Below are positions 12,508 to 24,478 of a DNA stretch of 64,000 bases, piece by piece. A model generated the notes under the pieces. The model did not search any database. It was given only the letters and a program-made list of their open reading frames with translations, and was not told the DNA's origin. Position 1 is the first letter of the stretch. Each line of letters begins with the position of its first letter. This DNA is from Phoronis australis (lineage: Eukaryota > Phoronida > Phoronidae). A program made the translations under genes and the position numbers. Where the stretch lies: the NCBI GenBank assembly GCA_002633005.1, contig NMRA01000794.1:1-64000 (forward strand). Direction: 5' to 3'.

Positions 12508-14937
12508 GAAGCTCTCAAAATAGAAAAATTAAGAGAAAAATTAGTATATTATTAATCTTCAACGTATGCAACAAGGACTGAGGTTATTAATAGGGCAAAG
12601 CTATTTGTAATGTATTTACTATTATTTCTTCAATTCGTTATCCATATTCCATTTTTCAGATTCTCAAAGGAATGATCCCACGAGTCAAACTGAAGATGGC
12701 AATTGTGAGGAAGACAGCCTCCTGGATGATGGCGGTAAGTGAAAATGGTTACTAGTTAAGAAATCACTTGCTGAATACAATGCTCCACTTATCCCCTTTG
12801 TGGCGATGTCAAATGGTTGCCTCGATATGGTAGTAAAATATAACCAGTTCCATTTTTGAAAAGCTTTGCGCCATGCTTAAAGTTATGAGCCATGTTTTTA
12901 AATAGTTCTAATTCAAAACATAAAACATACCCTAAGCGACGTTTAAGTTCAATTACACTGGTAGCTAATCATGTTTATCACATTTACATTCTTATTTTAG
13001 CTGAGGACAATGCACAGGGCGATGATGCCAGGTGTGACACACCAAATGAGGCTTCGACCAGCGGAAGCAGTAGGCCGACCACACCTGGCTGCGCTTCATC
13101 CAGACTTGTCATGCCAGGCGCAAGCAAGAGGAAGCGGCGAGCAAGCGAGGCTCCGGCATGGTTGGAAAAGATTTTGAAACAAGATGACAGAGAGGCTGCC
13201 TCTCTACGAGAACCGATGCAAAAGAGCCTTAAAGCTCAAGACGAGTGGCGTGAAGCGCAATAAGCTTTCGTGAGGGAACAAAGCGCCCTCTTGCACCTAC
13301 AGCAGCAGCAGGAAGCTGCTCAGATGACCAGTCTCATGGCCATGATGGGACAAATGGTCCAGACACTGTAAAGTGTCAGTCATCCACCTCCTCATCCACA
13401 ACCACATCAGCAACAGCACCAATCACAACCTTCATACCCGCATCCCAATTCCCAATCACATCCAGAGTTCATGCAAACACTAATGGGAGAAATTTTCATA
13501 TGTAAATAAAAGTAAGGTCAATGGGAATATTTAAAAGTAGTGTAGTAGTATAGTGGTAGTAGAGTAGCAAAACAACATCTGTAAGTGCTTGTTAATGTGT
13601 GTATCTATAGTTCATCCATATGATAGTTTTAGTTTTTAACGTATTTATTAGTTATCTGCATATAAATGTTATTCTTTTAAGATACACATTTACATACATA
13701 TATTCATAGCCTCATTGTATAAAAGTTATCCTTTTAACATGTACATGTACATTTGTAACACAATATCTCTTCAACCAGTGTATGTGTGATAAGATTCGTT
13801 AATATGTTGTATTTTTGTATCGTGCACAGTTGTGAACTCTCACCAGCACAAGTGCGTTTTAAAGAAATGGATTGTCTGGGAAATGCAGGTACGGTTGATT
13901 CAACTTCAACAGCAACTCAACATAAAATGTTTCAAGACCACAGGCCAGGGTTTAATCATTGTTCTTGAGGCAAGTCTCTTTTTATTCTGTGCTTGACCAC
14001 GCTATAGTTTTGTGTGAATTTCTAGCACCAGGTTGGAACTTGATGGCCCCTAGATTCGAGTTCATAAATTTTCTTTGTTTTATGTTCAGACTTTGAAACT
14101 TTTGCCTTAAAGTTGGAATCATCAAATGCAAACTATGGTTAGAAGATAACATTAGCTATTGATTACTAGAGCATAGGATGATAGACAATTGAGTTCGTCT
14201 AACACCGTAAACTTGCAGATTAACGCCCTAGCCGATTAATTTGGGGAAAACCTTCGGCAGGGGGGTGAGCGATTACACAAGCAGTGGGTGCTTAAACGGA
14301 AAATTGATCAAAAGCCAGGGATGGGTGTGGACCCGCGAGTTTACGGTAGTTCTATAGAAATTACTAAACATATTTGATTAAAAAGGAATGAGCCCCGGGC
14401 AATGGCTTCACCATGTAAGATTTGACTGACTATCGAGAAAACATTCATATAAATTATACAAGGTTCAAACGTTGCACAAATGGCCGTTATATGGTGCAGA
14501 ATAAGTAGATCGCTCGGCCCGAGATGACATCAATAATCACACTCATACAGATATATGCGGGTGCATAAAAGTCAAGATTGTTGCCCAAGACTAATATGGA
14601 CAGCCAAAATTATGGATGCTGGAATTAATGAGCACATAATGAATCACGTTGACACCTGGCGATGTCATTTCTGTTCGGTACTTGTTGGGGTGGTTGTTGT
14701 CCGGCTGCTTAGGAACATCTTGCCCACCATGTGTTTCGCAGATGTTGTATAATATCACACTTGCTTGAACAACAGTTGGCACGGCACTAATATCGTGTTC
14801 TAATGTTTTGTAAAGACATCTTCACCTCATCTTTAATCTGCCAAAATAATTTTCAATGCACATTCTTGCACTGCTCAGTCGAAAGTTGAAATTGTTCCAG
14901 CACGATCGTTAGGACGAGTGTAGCCTTTCATCAACCA

Positions 14938-16706
14938 TAGACTCTATTCACGCGGCAGACATTAAAATCCAAAGCGAGGCTCACTGCGATAAACAAAGCG
15001 AAAGTAGACATTGCGTGAGTTAAATAGCCGGTCTTTCGAGTCCAACCTGGATATTGAATTTTAATGATGTGTCGACAATTAACCACAGAGACGTAGAAAA
15101 TTACATTAGATAACAAGTTAAGGCGTCAAAGAGTTGTCTGACGAAAGGGTTTAATTTTTCTCGGAAAACTAGGTTCGAAACATGAAAAGTAAATATGGCC
15201 AAATTGCGGCGATCGTAGTGTTACGGATTAGGTATTATGCTGAATGCAGGGTTACTGTTTTCTTGTAAATTGTCGATCAAAATACTTTCTACGCGGACCA
15301 GGTCATCTGCTCGTATTGTTGACGAGTTGAAGACATATTCGACAGTGGTGTCTGTCATGTGCAATTAGTTACATCTGGTTTAATTTGTTGATCAAGAATA
15401 TTAAAATCAAGCATAGCCTGATTCTATGCACTCACTGGGACTAACAGTTGATTTGTCATTGATCTGAAAGAATAATTGATGTTATTAAATATATATTTTT
15501 ATTAAAATAATAAGCCAGACTCGTAATTGAAAATAAAAATTATTTGACCATCAATTCTGCTTTCTTGGTTGTAATAATTCTTACGTCTATTTCATGTGTT
15601 AGATTTCAAGTATCAATTTGGACCAAGTTGAATTTTAAAATTAAAACACCTAATTCGTTCGTCCAAAACGTAACCTCGTTTTAGAACTCAATTTCAGTTA
15701 ACTGGACAATGAAATCATAGTTATCATGTTTCTGCAGAAACCTCGTTCATCCGAGGGGAAAGGTGCTAGTGCCTACTGAGAGGCGATTTTTTCGCCGAGT
15801 GAGGGCGGGAACAATCTACCTCAATAACACCCCCGCCCTGTTGCAAGCTCTCATAGGCTCTACCTCAGTTTAAAGTAGCCTTTTGTGCTCATTCTTAAAA
15901 ATTGTCACCTCACAGTGTGTGGTTACAGGTGATTTGAACTCAGAGAGATTTTTCACTAGGGGAATTTTTGTGCCTCGTGGGTTGAATTTCGCGTGATATT
16001 TCAATATGTTTGAGAGGGGAATAGGGCCCAAATTTGAGGGATTGAGGGCCCTGTCCTTTTTGGAAAGGAGAATTATAATGTTTCAACCCGTAGCAGGGGC
16101 GGATCCACGTTTTTTAATTAGGGGGGGCAGGGCACAGGAATAAGCAGCATTTCGGCAGATGCGCGCGCCCAGCCTAAAATCTGGGGATGCAGGGGTCTTG
16201 AATTCTTGGGTTTGCGGACCTGTTGACTAAAAAAAAACGGTAAACGGGGTTCATTCAGCGCCTATGCGTTGTTTATTCACCCCCCAAGACCCCCTGGTTG
16301 CGCACGTGTGCTAGTCAGCAATTCGCACCCGAACTCAAAAATGGGATCTGATACAATTTTAGCCCCCCCCCCTAATTCCGTTGTCATGAAAATACAACCT
16401 GGCTGGCCCATTCTGCCGTCCGGTCGTTACTATGCTTGACAACTGACCGAGACGCGACAAAATATGATCTAACTTTTCGAAAACATTTATTTTATACGGA
16501 CATATTTTGCTTCGTCGGCGTATGGCAACGACCCATCGCTTCCGAATCTAAACGTCTTTAGAGATTGTGAACCGTGTCCGTATTTTTTCTAGCCGTTCGG
16601 GGAACAACACGGACTGAAACACAGACTCCTACGCCGATAAGCTAACAGAGCTATCGTAGCGAGCCTCGTTTTGGAACGCGCCTCCTGTCGGCGTGAATAG
16701 GGTCTA
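14938..16706. mobile_element. TIR element inserted inside the Harbinger transposase gene, no visible target duplication
   Basis: The left end TAGACTCTATTCACGCGG (14938-14955) and the inverse of the right end, TAGACCCTATTCACGCCG, differ at two of 18 positions. The flanks are CCA (14935-14937) and TGG (16707-16709). Removing the element joins the transposase codons for PLLP and WLMKG exactly in frame, as expected for the conserved PLLPW segment. So the insertion seems to have neither duplicated nor removed target bases. The interior has no transposase and holds a MITE at 16.1 kb. The superfamily is unassigned. Confidence 0.75.
16094..16383 (-). mobile_element. MITE, CAGGGGCGGATCC family, near full length
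   Basis: Begins CAGGGGCGGATCCACG, contains GGGCAGGGCACAGGAATAAG, a CTGTTGACTA-A-run block and a C9 tract, and ends in degenerate CTAATTCCGTTG. Same orientation and internal text as the 12.2 kb copy. It is nested in the 14.9-16.7 kb element, giving three levels of insertion. Confidence 0.65.
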
Positions 16707-18854
16707 TGGGAGGAGTGGATAAACAGGATCTCCAGTGACAAACAAACCAACTGGTGTTCCATAAATCTTTCCATATGCACAGGAAATAGGGTACGTGTTT
16801 CTCCAGCCTCAAAAATCCGCGAGTTCTGCAGAACTCTAGCGTCATGCACCTTTCCAGGCCATCCAACTTCAATGTCGTAAAACCGATAACGATGGTCACA
16901 GACTACCTGCATGACAACAGAATAACATGATTTGCGGTTGTAATAATCCATACGATTCTCACGTGGTGCCACAATAGGAATGTGGGTCCAATCAATTGCG
17001 CCGACGCACTGTGGCAAAGTCCAAAGTCTTTGAATTTTGGGCTATCTCTAGTAAGTCCTCATGACTCGGACACATCAGGTACACAGGACCCAGTACCTGC
17101 GTTAAGGCAACAGCAAAGCTGTACAACAAGTTGCACGATGTTCACAACCCAACACAAAACAGTTCTTGGACGATCCGATATGAGCACACAGAAGCAAGCT
17201 TGAAGATGGCAACAGTTACCATTTTTCAACACTAATAGGTTGAAAGACAAAAGCCAGTTAGTATGAAATAAGGTTGATATTAAATTCGGTGTGTTAATCG
17301 TTGCACAACCAAAAATGCATGACTCAAAACTTTTACGAATACAACAAAATGTTTTCAAGTAAAGGTATGAACAAATTCAATAGTTATGAAACCAAAATGA
17401 GTGCGACCAGGCGACGAAACGCTATTCTTCGAGCATAATAGTCTGTCACTTTTTGTTGTAATACTTCAAAACATAAATAAAAAAATGTCCCTTAAACTTA
17501 CATTACGAAAATTGGTTTTCTATTTATCTAGATAAGATTGCAGGGCTTCAGTGATGCTTTGAAACGTAGCACGTGACATTCTGAAATGTCTCTCCCATTT
17601 ATGATCATCTGCAGTTTGGCATAAACCATCGTACTACGACTGGCTTCTAGGAGTGGCCCCAATGGTTCACACCATTATTTACTTAATTCACTAACAGAAA
17701 ATCATTATGTTTTCTTGAAAAAATGAGAACTTCGTTGTCTTAGTCTCACATATTCATTATTTAACATTAATGCTGCAAAAGAAATAGAAAACTTAAGGTA
17801 ATGTCATTCAAAATGACAATGAAAAGTACCAGCAGTTGTTTTCTTCCACCTATTGTGTAGGGATATGCCACATATTCAAAATCCACACCAACACAGCACT
17901 TGATCAGTCGTGAAAATGCCGTTTGTTACCAAGACTATATCCAGCACCGAGTCAAATATCGGACGTTTTCATAAATCTTTCACAAGCCGAAATCAGAGAA
18001 ATCAAAAACATCAATTTTAATTTTGCTGTTCTGCATTCAATGACCGGCACAGTTTCGTTTTTGTATAGCATTAGCTAACTTTGATTTTACCAAGACGGTG
18101 CAACTTAGACCCTTAAGTCAGCCTAAAATGGACAATAGCATAAATCGGTTATAAAACTTGAAACCAATTTTTTTTTTCGTGGCGTGAAGGGAACATCAGA
18201 TGCTGTCCGATATTTAGTTTCTCTGAGTGAAGGTAATATACTAGTATTCTTTAGATTAGTCAAAACATAAGGCTTTCTCTGTGACAAGATATAGTAACTT
18301 TGTAAAAGTATGCTTTTATTTCCTTGCAATAGACAATCTACAGAATCCATTGAAAAGCACACTCTAACTTGAAGTTTAATGAGGTTAATGAATGCACAGT
18401 AAAGTATGTTTTAAGTAAACGTACCGCACACACGGCACTTGGTACCGTAGCTTGGCCGAGCCTGCAGCCGCAGCTAAACGTCGTCGGCGACGGCTTAACC
18501 TTCGGAGATGCAACGGATACGTAACGTCTTCGAAGTTATTTTCATGTTCACTGAAACTCAACTACTGTAATCGGCGACGCTGGTGTCTTCGTAGGAGGGT
18601 CAGATAACGAACTAATAAGGTGACGATTGTCATATAAATAGTAGAAATTGACTTGCCGTCCATACTAAGAGATAAGGTGAAGGTCATCTTCATGTACAAG
18701 AGCGTTACCTTGTGATAACTTCGAAGACGACAGCGTCACCTGCCGTTAACTTCGATGCTCATTAACTACCGAAGCCAGTATGAACGGTCCAGTTAACTGC
18801 GCTGTTTACGTCTACGCTCCGCTCAGACCGGAGTTAAGCCAATATGAAAGGGCC

Positions 18855-20453
18855 TTATGTGACATCAGAGTTGCTGTAGCATTGTATTAGTCCTGATGAA
18901 GATCCAAGCAGAGTGTGTTTAATTTGCAAAACTTAAAATTAAGGGCTACCGTGAACCTGTTAAACTATATTTTTCCACATAAATACAAATGATATTTCCT
19001 CAAGATTGATAGTGTATTGTATTGCTATGCTTACAAAGGGATCTAAAAATGTTGTTATTCAGTTGAATGGTGTTTGCTTTCGTTCTATTCTTACTGCAAT
19101 ACAATAATTAATGTACTTGCAAAACAACGTAAAATTATATTTTCCTCAAGTAATTTATAAATAATACTTCCTCAAAATTGGTTTTATATCTAGAAATCGT
19201 GTTTTCATCCAAGGTAATTACAATCTTTACCACAGGCTCAGGCCTGGCTTGAGGGTCTCGGAATACAACTTGGGCTCCACCCAGTAGGTGACGCTGTTCC
19301 AAATGTGTGACTAGGTAAATTACACTAGGACGGCCACCTTGAGATATTGTATCTTTGTCTGCGGCCTCTACATGTGATTTACATGTACCAATCGTCTTTG
19401 TTGCAACGTTCGTCAATTTCCGTGTGACCTCACGGTGTACATTACCGCATATGTATTCATAGCTGCTTTGGCAAGAATATCTCTCAAAATCGGATCCCTG
19501 CGGATTCTAACGGATTTTTTACGCACAAGAAACATTTTCTACGAGGAAATTTATATATTTATTGTCCTGACGAACACTCGATTGTGTGAGCAAGGAATAT
19601 GCATCCAGGAAGCATTGTATCAGCGCACGCGATGGGCAATAAATTGATGTTAACTTATGATTTCATCTCGAAAAGTTACAATAATAATTGGCAAAATATT
19701 TGTTCGTCGACATTTTTTGATACACGTAAAAGGCGCACCTCCTGGACAGCATGGGCCAGTGTTGCGCGCCTAAATGTGACGTGTGCACGTCCGATGCAGT
19801 TGAATCACTTGATCGCCTGCATTCATTTCTGGTTGTCCAAACTGTCAAAGGGAGCACCGTGTGGACGCTATGATAATATTTTCAGCAAACTCTGCTAAAT
19901 TAAGACCTGTAGGGAATAAGCCTACATCAATGTGAGTTCTCTAATTATCGTATTACGGTGTAAAAAACTGCACAAATACATTTTAACGGTGGACATCTAG
20001 TTTTCTTTGCATGTGTATTAACAGCATTATCTAAACAGTAACTTTAAAACCCGAGTGCTTTGTGAGGACATTAATCTTACAATGAGTGGACCGCCATCAA
20101 TGCATGAAAGTTACGCATGAATTCTTCTCTATCCTAGTTCAGGAGGTATCTAAGGCGCAAGGTATGAGGCTGAAACTGCGCAGATTTTGTCCTAGTAAGC
20201 TAGATGTACATGTAAGCTGTCTATATTTAGAAATGTACAATAAAACAAAGATGATACAAGTCCGTTACGTCACTTAATTAAGAACATCTGGGGTCAGTCT
20301 TTACAGATTGATCAGAAAAAGAGTAACTTTGACATAAAGAATACATTATAGCATTGAGATTCGCAATCTAACGAATACATTTGGTCTTTGATTTTCTTTG
20401 GTAACTTCAATGGAAATCCACAACACGCTTCGCCCTCTGAGTTTACCTGTACT
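18855..20453. other. No recognisable gene
   Basis: A 93-codon minus-strand frame at 19416-19135 has a fairly protein-like composition (LEQRHLLGGAQVVF, VVKIVITLDENTI) but no ATG at its head, no good flanking splice sites and no family I recognise. I would not call it a gene on this evidence. Confidence 0.35.
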
Positions 20454-20525
20454 TTAGGAATAGATGCGTTGCTCTTTATAAAAGAGAATTCTATTGAGAG
20501 TGTTGTGTTCCGCAAACTTTTCAAG
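20454..20525 (-). CDS. Possible terminal exon of a Lys-rich gene (tentative)
   Basis: After a weak acceptor (ATCTTTAAAG, minus strand) the phase-0 frame reads LEKFAEHNTLNRILFYKEQ and ends in TAA at 20456-20454, 24 codons including the stop. It is compatible in phase with the exon at 20845-20940. I do not recognise the family, and the weak acceptor makes this uncertain. Confidence 0.2.
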   Translation of the reverse strand, partial: LEKFAEHNTLNRILFYKEQRIYS

Positions 20526-20844
20526 CTTTAAAGATTGACACATAGAAAATATATGCATTTAGTTAGCTTCAATTAATTAAATTAAAATTTGTCCTAACAA
20601 TTAAGCGTAAAATACTGTGGAATCGCCTTTTAAATGTCTAGAGCATGATGCGATACTCCAGGGAAGTTGGTCTCGCGTCTAATCCTCTGTCTTGTAAAGA
20701 CAACATCAAGTACAGCGACAGCTAAATATTTTCTGTTTTATTTGGTATATTTATTGCTCAACACGTAGAGTGAGATGCAATTACAAGAATTTGTCATTGT
20801 CCTTGAACAAGATTGAAGATATGGAATACTTATAGATAACTTAC

Positions 20845-20940
20845 TGCCTTCTCTTGTTTCTCTTCCTTCACTAGTTTTTCCTTTCTTGATTTAGCCAACG
20901 GCAGTGACTTTGAGAGCACAGCTGCTACGGCAGCCTTTTT
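20845..20940 (-). CDS. Lys-rich internal exon, 32 codons, phase 0-0 (tentative gene)
   Basis: Bounded on the minus strand by TTTTTCCTAG and GTAAGT. All 32 codons are open in phase 0: KKAAVAAVLSKSLPLAKSRK followed by a Lys/Glu-rich end. Together with the exon at 22639-22704 it has the same phase and strand, both lengths are multiples of three, and both are basic, so I infer one gene. I do not recognise the protein. Basic low-complexity tails of this kind occur in many unrelated families, so no function is assigned. The 44-bp satellite array begins 155 bp upstream in the preceding intron. Confidence 0.35.
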
Positions 20941-21094
20941 CTAGGAAAAAGGAGATTAATACATTTTATACCATTTGCGGGTCCAAATGACAAAAAGATG
21001 GTGTGAAAAGATTAACGGAAACAAGCAAAAAATAGATCCGCATCCCTGAAAAACACATTTTTTATCCAAAGTGGGGACCTTCAAAAAAAAATGA

Positions 21095-21710
21095 AATGCC
21101 GCTGTTACCAAGTCATGATCATTGCGCATGTTATATTGAATGCCGCTGTTACCAAGTCATGATCATTGCGCATGTTATATTGAATGCCGCTGTTACCAAG
21201 TCATGATCATTGCGCATGTTATATTGAATGCCGCTGTTACCAAGTCATGATCATTGCGCATGTTATATTGAATGCCGCTGTTACCAAGTCATGATCATTG
21301 CGCATGTTATATTGAATGCCGCTGTTACCAAGTCATGATCATTGCGCATGTTATATTGAATGCCGCTGTTACCAAGTCATGATCATTGCGCATGTTATAT
21401 TGAATGCCGCTGTTACCAAGTCATGATCATTGCGCATGTTATATTGAATGCCGCTGTTACCAAGTCATGATCATTGCGCATGTTATATTGAATGCCGCTG
21501 TTACCAAGTCATGATCATTGCGCATGTTATATTGAATGCCGCTGTTACCAAGTCATGATCATTGCGCATGTTATATTGAATGCCGCTGTTACCAAGTCAT
21601 GATCATTGCGCATGTTATATTGAATGCCGCTGTTACCAAGTCATGATCATTGCGCATGTTATATTGAATGCCGCTGTTACCAAGTCATGATCATTGCGCA
21701 TGTTATATTG
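21095..21710 (+). repeat. Minisatellite: 14 identical tandem copies of a 44-bp unit
   Basis: The unit starts AATGCCGCTGTTACCAAGTC and ends ATGTTATATTG; a 5-base partial copy (21711-21715) follows. I found no difference between the 14 units by eye. Each contains the 8-bp palindrome ATGATCAT. The array lies inside an intron of the tentative minus-strand gene. Perfect homogeneity means very recent expansion, active homogenisation, or an assembly that stacked a consensus. Confidence 0.95.
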
Positions 21711-22638
21711 AATGCTTACTGTAGTTAATCTACTAAACAAATGGTTTAATCTCGATGAATTTCCCGTGACTCAACTCCTTTAAATTTCAGTCGTGGCTGA
21801 ACGTCCACCTCGACTACTGATGGTCCTCGATGTTTGGATTTGGCCATGGATTTAGGTAACTCACTGGCAGATCTACGTAAGGGGGGATAGGATTTGGGCA
21901 AATTCGAGGCCAGTAGCGTCAATAGCCGGAGGTCGGGAGAGGGTTTCCTCCCTCCCTTGTAAGCTGTTTTTTGTTTTTTGTTGCTGATTTCGTTTTCCAG
22001 CCACGTTTTTTTACTCCCTATTTATATTCCTGTCCCAGGGGGGTTTAAATCACAGACCCGCTTCTGTAACTTTAAACCTCAGTGCATGACTATTTTGTGA
22101 ACCCCGTGCATTGTCGCTAAATTTTGAGTATTTTGCATAGTCGCAAAATACATGTATGCGCTTGAACAGGTCACGCTGCTACAGTCGACCACTCGGAGCT
22201 AAAATATGCGTGGAGGTTGAAAATATAAGTACTGTACACCGACAGCATAAATGTATACTGCGGCAAGAACAGCTTACTGTGCGTGTCTGGGGCTTCGGTT
22301 TACATTGTGTTGTTGTGTGCGACAATATACACGCATCACAGAAGTTCTGTTGGACGCCAGATCAATGATCGAGTAATATTAAAGACAATAAATTGACACA
22401 GTGCATATCTACACATTTCCTATGACTTTGTAATACAAGTACATTATCAGAAAGCCTGCTACAGCCAGCGCTTACAAAACAATTTTGTCTTTCTCAACGT
22501 GCGCAGAACTAAACGATTTTTCAGTTTCAACCATAGCATTGCTTTTATAGTCCGAGTATGGAATGTTTTGCAATAAATTCACTAGATGTCGCAACCCAAC
22601 CGCCTTACCTCGCCGCCGTACGCAACCAAAAATCTTAC

Positions 22639-22704
22639 CATTTTTACTTCACCCTTAACCTTTGTCCTTTTGCTTTGAAACTCGACCTTCATCTTCGTCT
22701 CCAT
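22639..22704 (-). CDS. Lys-rich internal exon, 22 codons, phase 0-0 (tentative gene)
   Basis: Minus strand, between TATTATTACAG and GTAAGA. Only phase 0 is open: METKMKVEFQSKRTKVKGEV plus two residues. The other two phases stop. Strand, phase and composition match the exon at 20845-20940. Product unknown. Confidence 0.35.
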
Positions 22705-24478
22705 CTGTAATAATACGTACGACTTGCTCTTGTAGCTCAAGTAATGAATCACACAATGCACACCTGCGTCAAAGTTTAAGTTCACAATACTGCAGCACCA
22801 TCCTAAATCAGAAAATTGGGCTAAGATTTAAACTTTCAGACTCCAGCCCTTTTTGCAGTGACAGGGCATCGACACGTCATCAGACAACGGCTTTCGATGT
22901 CGGCCAGCATTGTGTAATTTTCAAACTGCCAAGCGATTCCAAACAGTCTAACAACGTCAGCTAGTCAACATGCACCACTCTCTCACATGTACATGTATGG
23001 ACATGGTGGTCGCAACAGGTCGGTCTCACCGGCATCGATTTGCATCTTTGAAACTTGGCACCTACTAACGACTCAATGAAATAGCACGACAATCCTCTAT
23101 TACTAGGGTCTACTCCATTTGTGTCAACCAATGGGAAACATTGATTTTTGACTTACAACAACATATGTGGGCCGTCTTCAGTTTTATTTCAGTCTAGAGC
23201 TAATCCTGTTGCAAAACCATCCGTTTCTTTTGTGCATGTATAGAATTATTATAACAGTTATCGCTGTTTTTGTTTTACTCGTATCCTATCAAACAAAGCA
23301 GACTCGCGCAGGCACTAATCCCCACATACCGCCAGTTAAATACATACATGTAGAACTATCAAGGTAGTCTGACCCATCTAAATCCGCTTAAGAGCTGCAC
23401 GGATTAGAATTCGGTAACGGAACAAAGAGAAAGTTCCAAACATCCCAGTCTCCAGAACATAACACTGTTATCACCGTGTCATTTTTGTTTAAATACTAAC
23501 TTAATATTTGCTTAAACCTTTCAAGTGATGTTTAACCTATGTTTCTCCTTCACGATCCGATATGAGGTCTTTACAAAAGGGGTGAAAATATGAGCAACAC
23601 AAACTATTCTTTCTAGAACATTCTAACAATGAAGCCAAAGTGGTTGTAAACGTGCTTTCCGGTATTTTGAATATTTTATGATGCAGAGTTAAGGGCTTCG
23701 AGAGAGTTAACTGTCAGTAGTGTAAGGCGACTTGTCACCACGTGCCATTTAATGAACCCACGGTGGTCTCAAGGGACAGCGAGCAGAATGTCTAAACAAA
23801 ATGTGGCAACTTCATCGGAACGCCGGTATTATAGGCGCTTTAAAGTTAAGTAGGACCCTGAAAATATTCAAAATAAAGTAAACACCATATCATATCTCAA
23901 TTACTGATTATTTGTTTCACATGAAACTTTCCTGGTGTCATACATGGTTCTCTTATTTTTTTAAAATATATCCGTTTTTCACGAGGATATCCAAAAGAGG
24001 ATGTTTATGATTTTCACCAAACATTAAAGTTGCACAAAACAAAAACGAATTCAGAAATCTCTTACAATAACTTCATTTTAAGACCCCACCACAAACATTT
24101 TACCAATTCACGTGACTGATACCAGTGTTTAGTTTTTGCCTATTTTAGTAAAAAGACATGGTAACGTGATCCAATTAACATTGGACTGTAAAAATCAAAT
24201 ATCAAATTATGCAGCATTTCTATTCTTCGAAAATATTGATGATCCCAAGTTTGAATTTACAGCTTTGTAGACAGTGGGCTGAATATGCGATAAAGCTCTT
24301 AATGCAAGCAACACTAGTGTTATATAGCGCCTTAATAAATGATCGAAAAATATTGGATTTGTCAACCATTAAAAGTATACATTTGGTGAGAGGGGACAAT
24401 TTTTTTGATTCTGAAAATATGCCTTTTTCTATTAAGTCTTTATTAGAGTCAGGTAACCACGTTTTATGTCAAGTGCTC
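22705..24478. other. Presumed intron or intergenic DNA, no feature seen
   Basis: AT-rich, with several ACATGTACATGT-type motifs near 22987. No supported exon. Confidence 0.4.

Larger units (their letters stand above)
11501..13509 (+). pseudogene. Harbinger Myb/SANT-like (trihelix) DNA-binding protein, three exons, broken
   Basis: Known role in this superfamily: the Myb-like partner binds element DNA and helps bring the transposase into the nucleus. Exon 1 (11501-11850) starts at an ATG. It reads a trihelix-type domain with the Trp of VVAWGET, then YNVIADKM, then RTTDQVRVKIKSLRQLY, then CPHFEEIDSFLGTRP, and ends at GTGAGT. Exon 2 (12660-12734) is acidic and lies between TTTTTCAG and GTAAGT. 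Exon 3 starts at 13001 after TATTTTAG and encodes a Ser/Thr/Pro-rich region, the basic patch SKRKRRAS, then Gln- and His/Pro-rich text. Damage: a one-base shift in the A-run at about 11591-11605, TAG at 11733-11735, TAA at 13261-13263 and TAA at 13369-13371. The frame stays open past each stop to a TAA at 13507-13509, overlapped by AATAAA. The 13369 stop could be the genuine end. Confidence 0.8.
14591..17650 (-). pseudogene. PIF/Harbinger DDE transposase (HARBI1-like / DDE_Tnp_4), broken and interrupted
   Basis: Minus strand. The N-terminal exon (about 17650-17502) reads DDHKWERHFRMSRATF, the usual FRMSR-TF signature, then a TAG at 17522-17520, and ends at GTAAGT. Next comes LGPVYLMCPSHEDLLEIAQ (about 17100-17040), then after a frameshift PQCVGAIDWTHIPI with the first catalytic Asp, YYNRKSCYSVVMQVV, and GWPGKVHDARVLQNS. 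After another frameshift near 16765 comes VTGDPVYPLLP with the second Asp. A 1,769 bp insertion follows. The gene resumes at 14937 with WLMKGYTRPNDRAGT, a frameshift, then LSSARMCIENYFGRLK with the catalytic Glu, a TGA at 14824-14822 where Trp is expected, VVQASVILYNICETHG, and a final TAG at 14593-14591. The family catalyses cut-and-paste transposition. Here the DDE residues survive but the frame does not. The Gly usual after GAID is Trp. Confidence 0.85.
11135..18854. mobile_element. PIF/Harbinger DNA transposon, degenerate, with nested insertions
   Basis: The outer ends are inverted: GAGCCTTTCAT at 11135-11145 and ATGAAAGGGCC at 18844-18854, 10 of 11 positions pairing if G/A near the tip is ignored. 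Sub-terminal blocks repeat: CGAAGTTATCACA at 11212-11224 is inverted at 18711-18723, and CAGTATGAACG occurs at 11184-11194 and again, same orientation, at 18776-18786. Between the ends lie the two genes that define the superfamily, a Myb/SANT-like protein (plus strand) and a DDE transposase (minus strand), arranged convergently. Harbinger elements normally duplicate 3 bp (TWA). The flanks read ATT and TTA here, so the duplication is not intact. The 7.7 kb length is inflated by at least four insertions. Both genes are dead, so the copy is non-functional. Confidence 0.8.

Noticed and set aside
16589-16706. C-terminal part of the 142-codon minus-strand frame as transposase
   Set aside because: The transposase homology stops at PLLP. 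This stretch belongs to the inserted TIR element, and the real C-terminus resumes at 14937.
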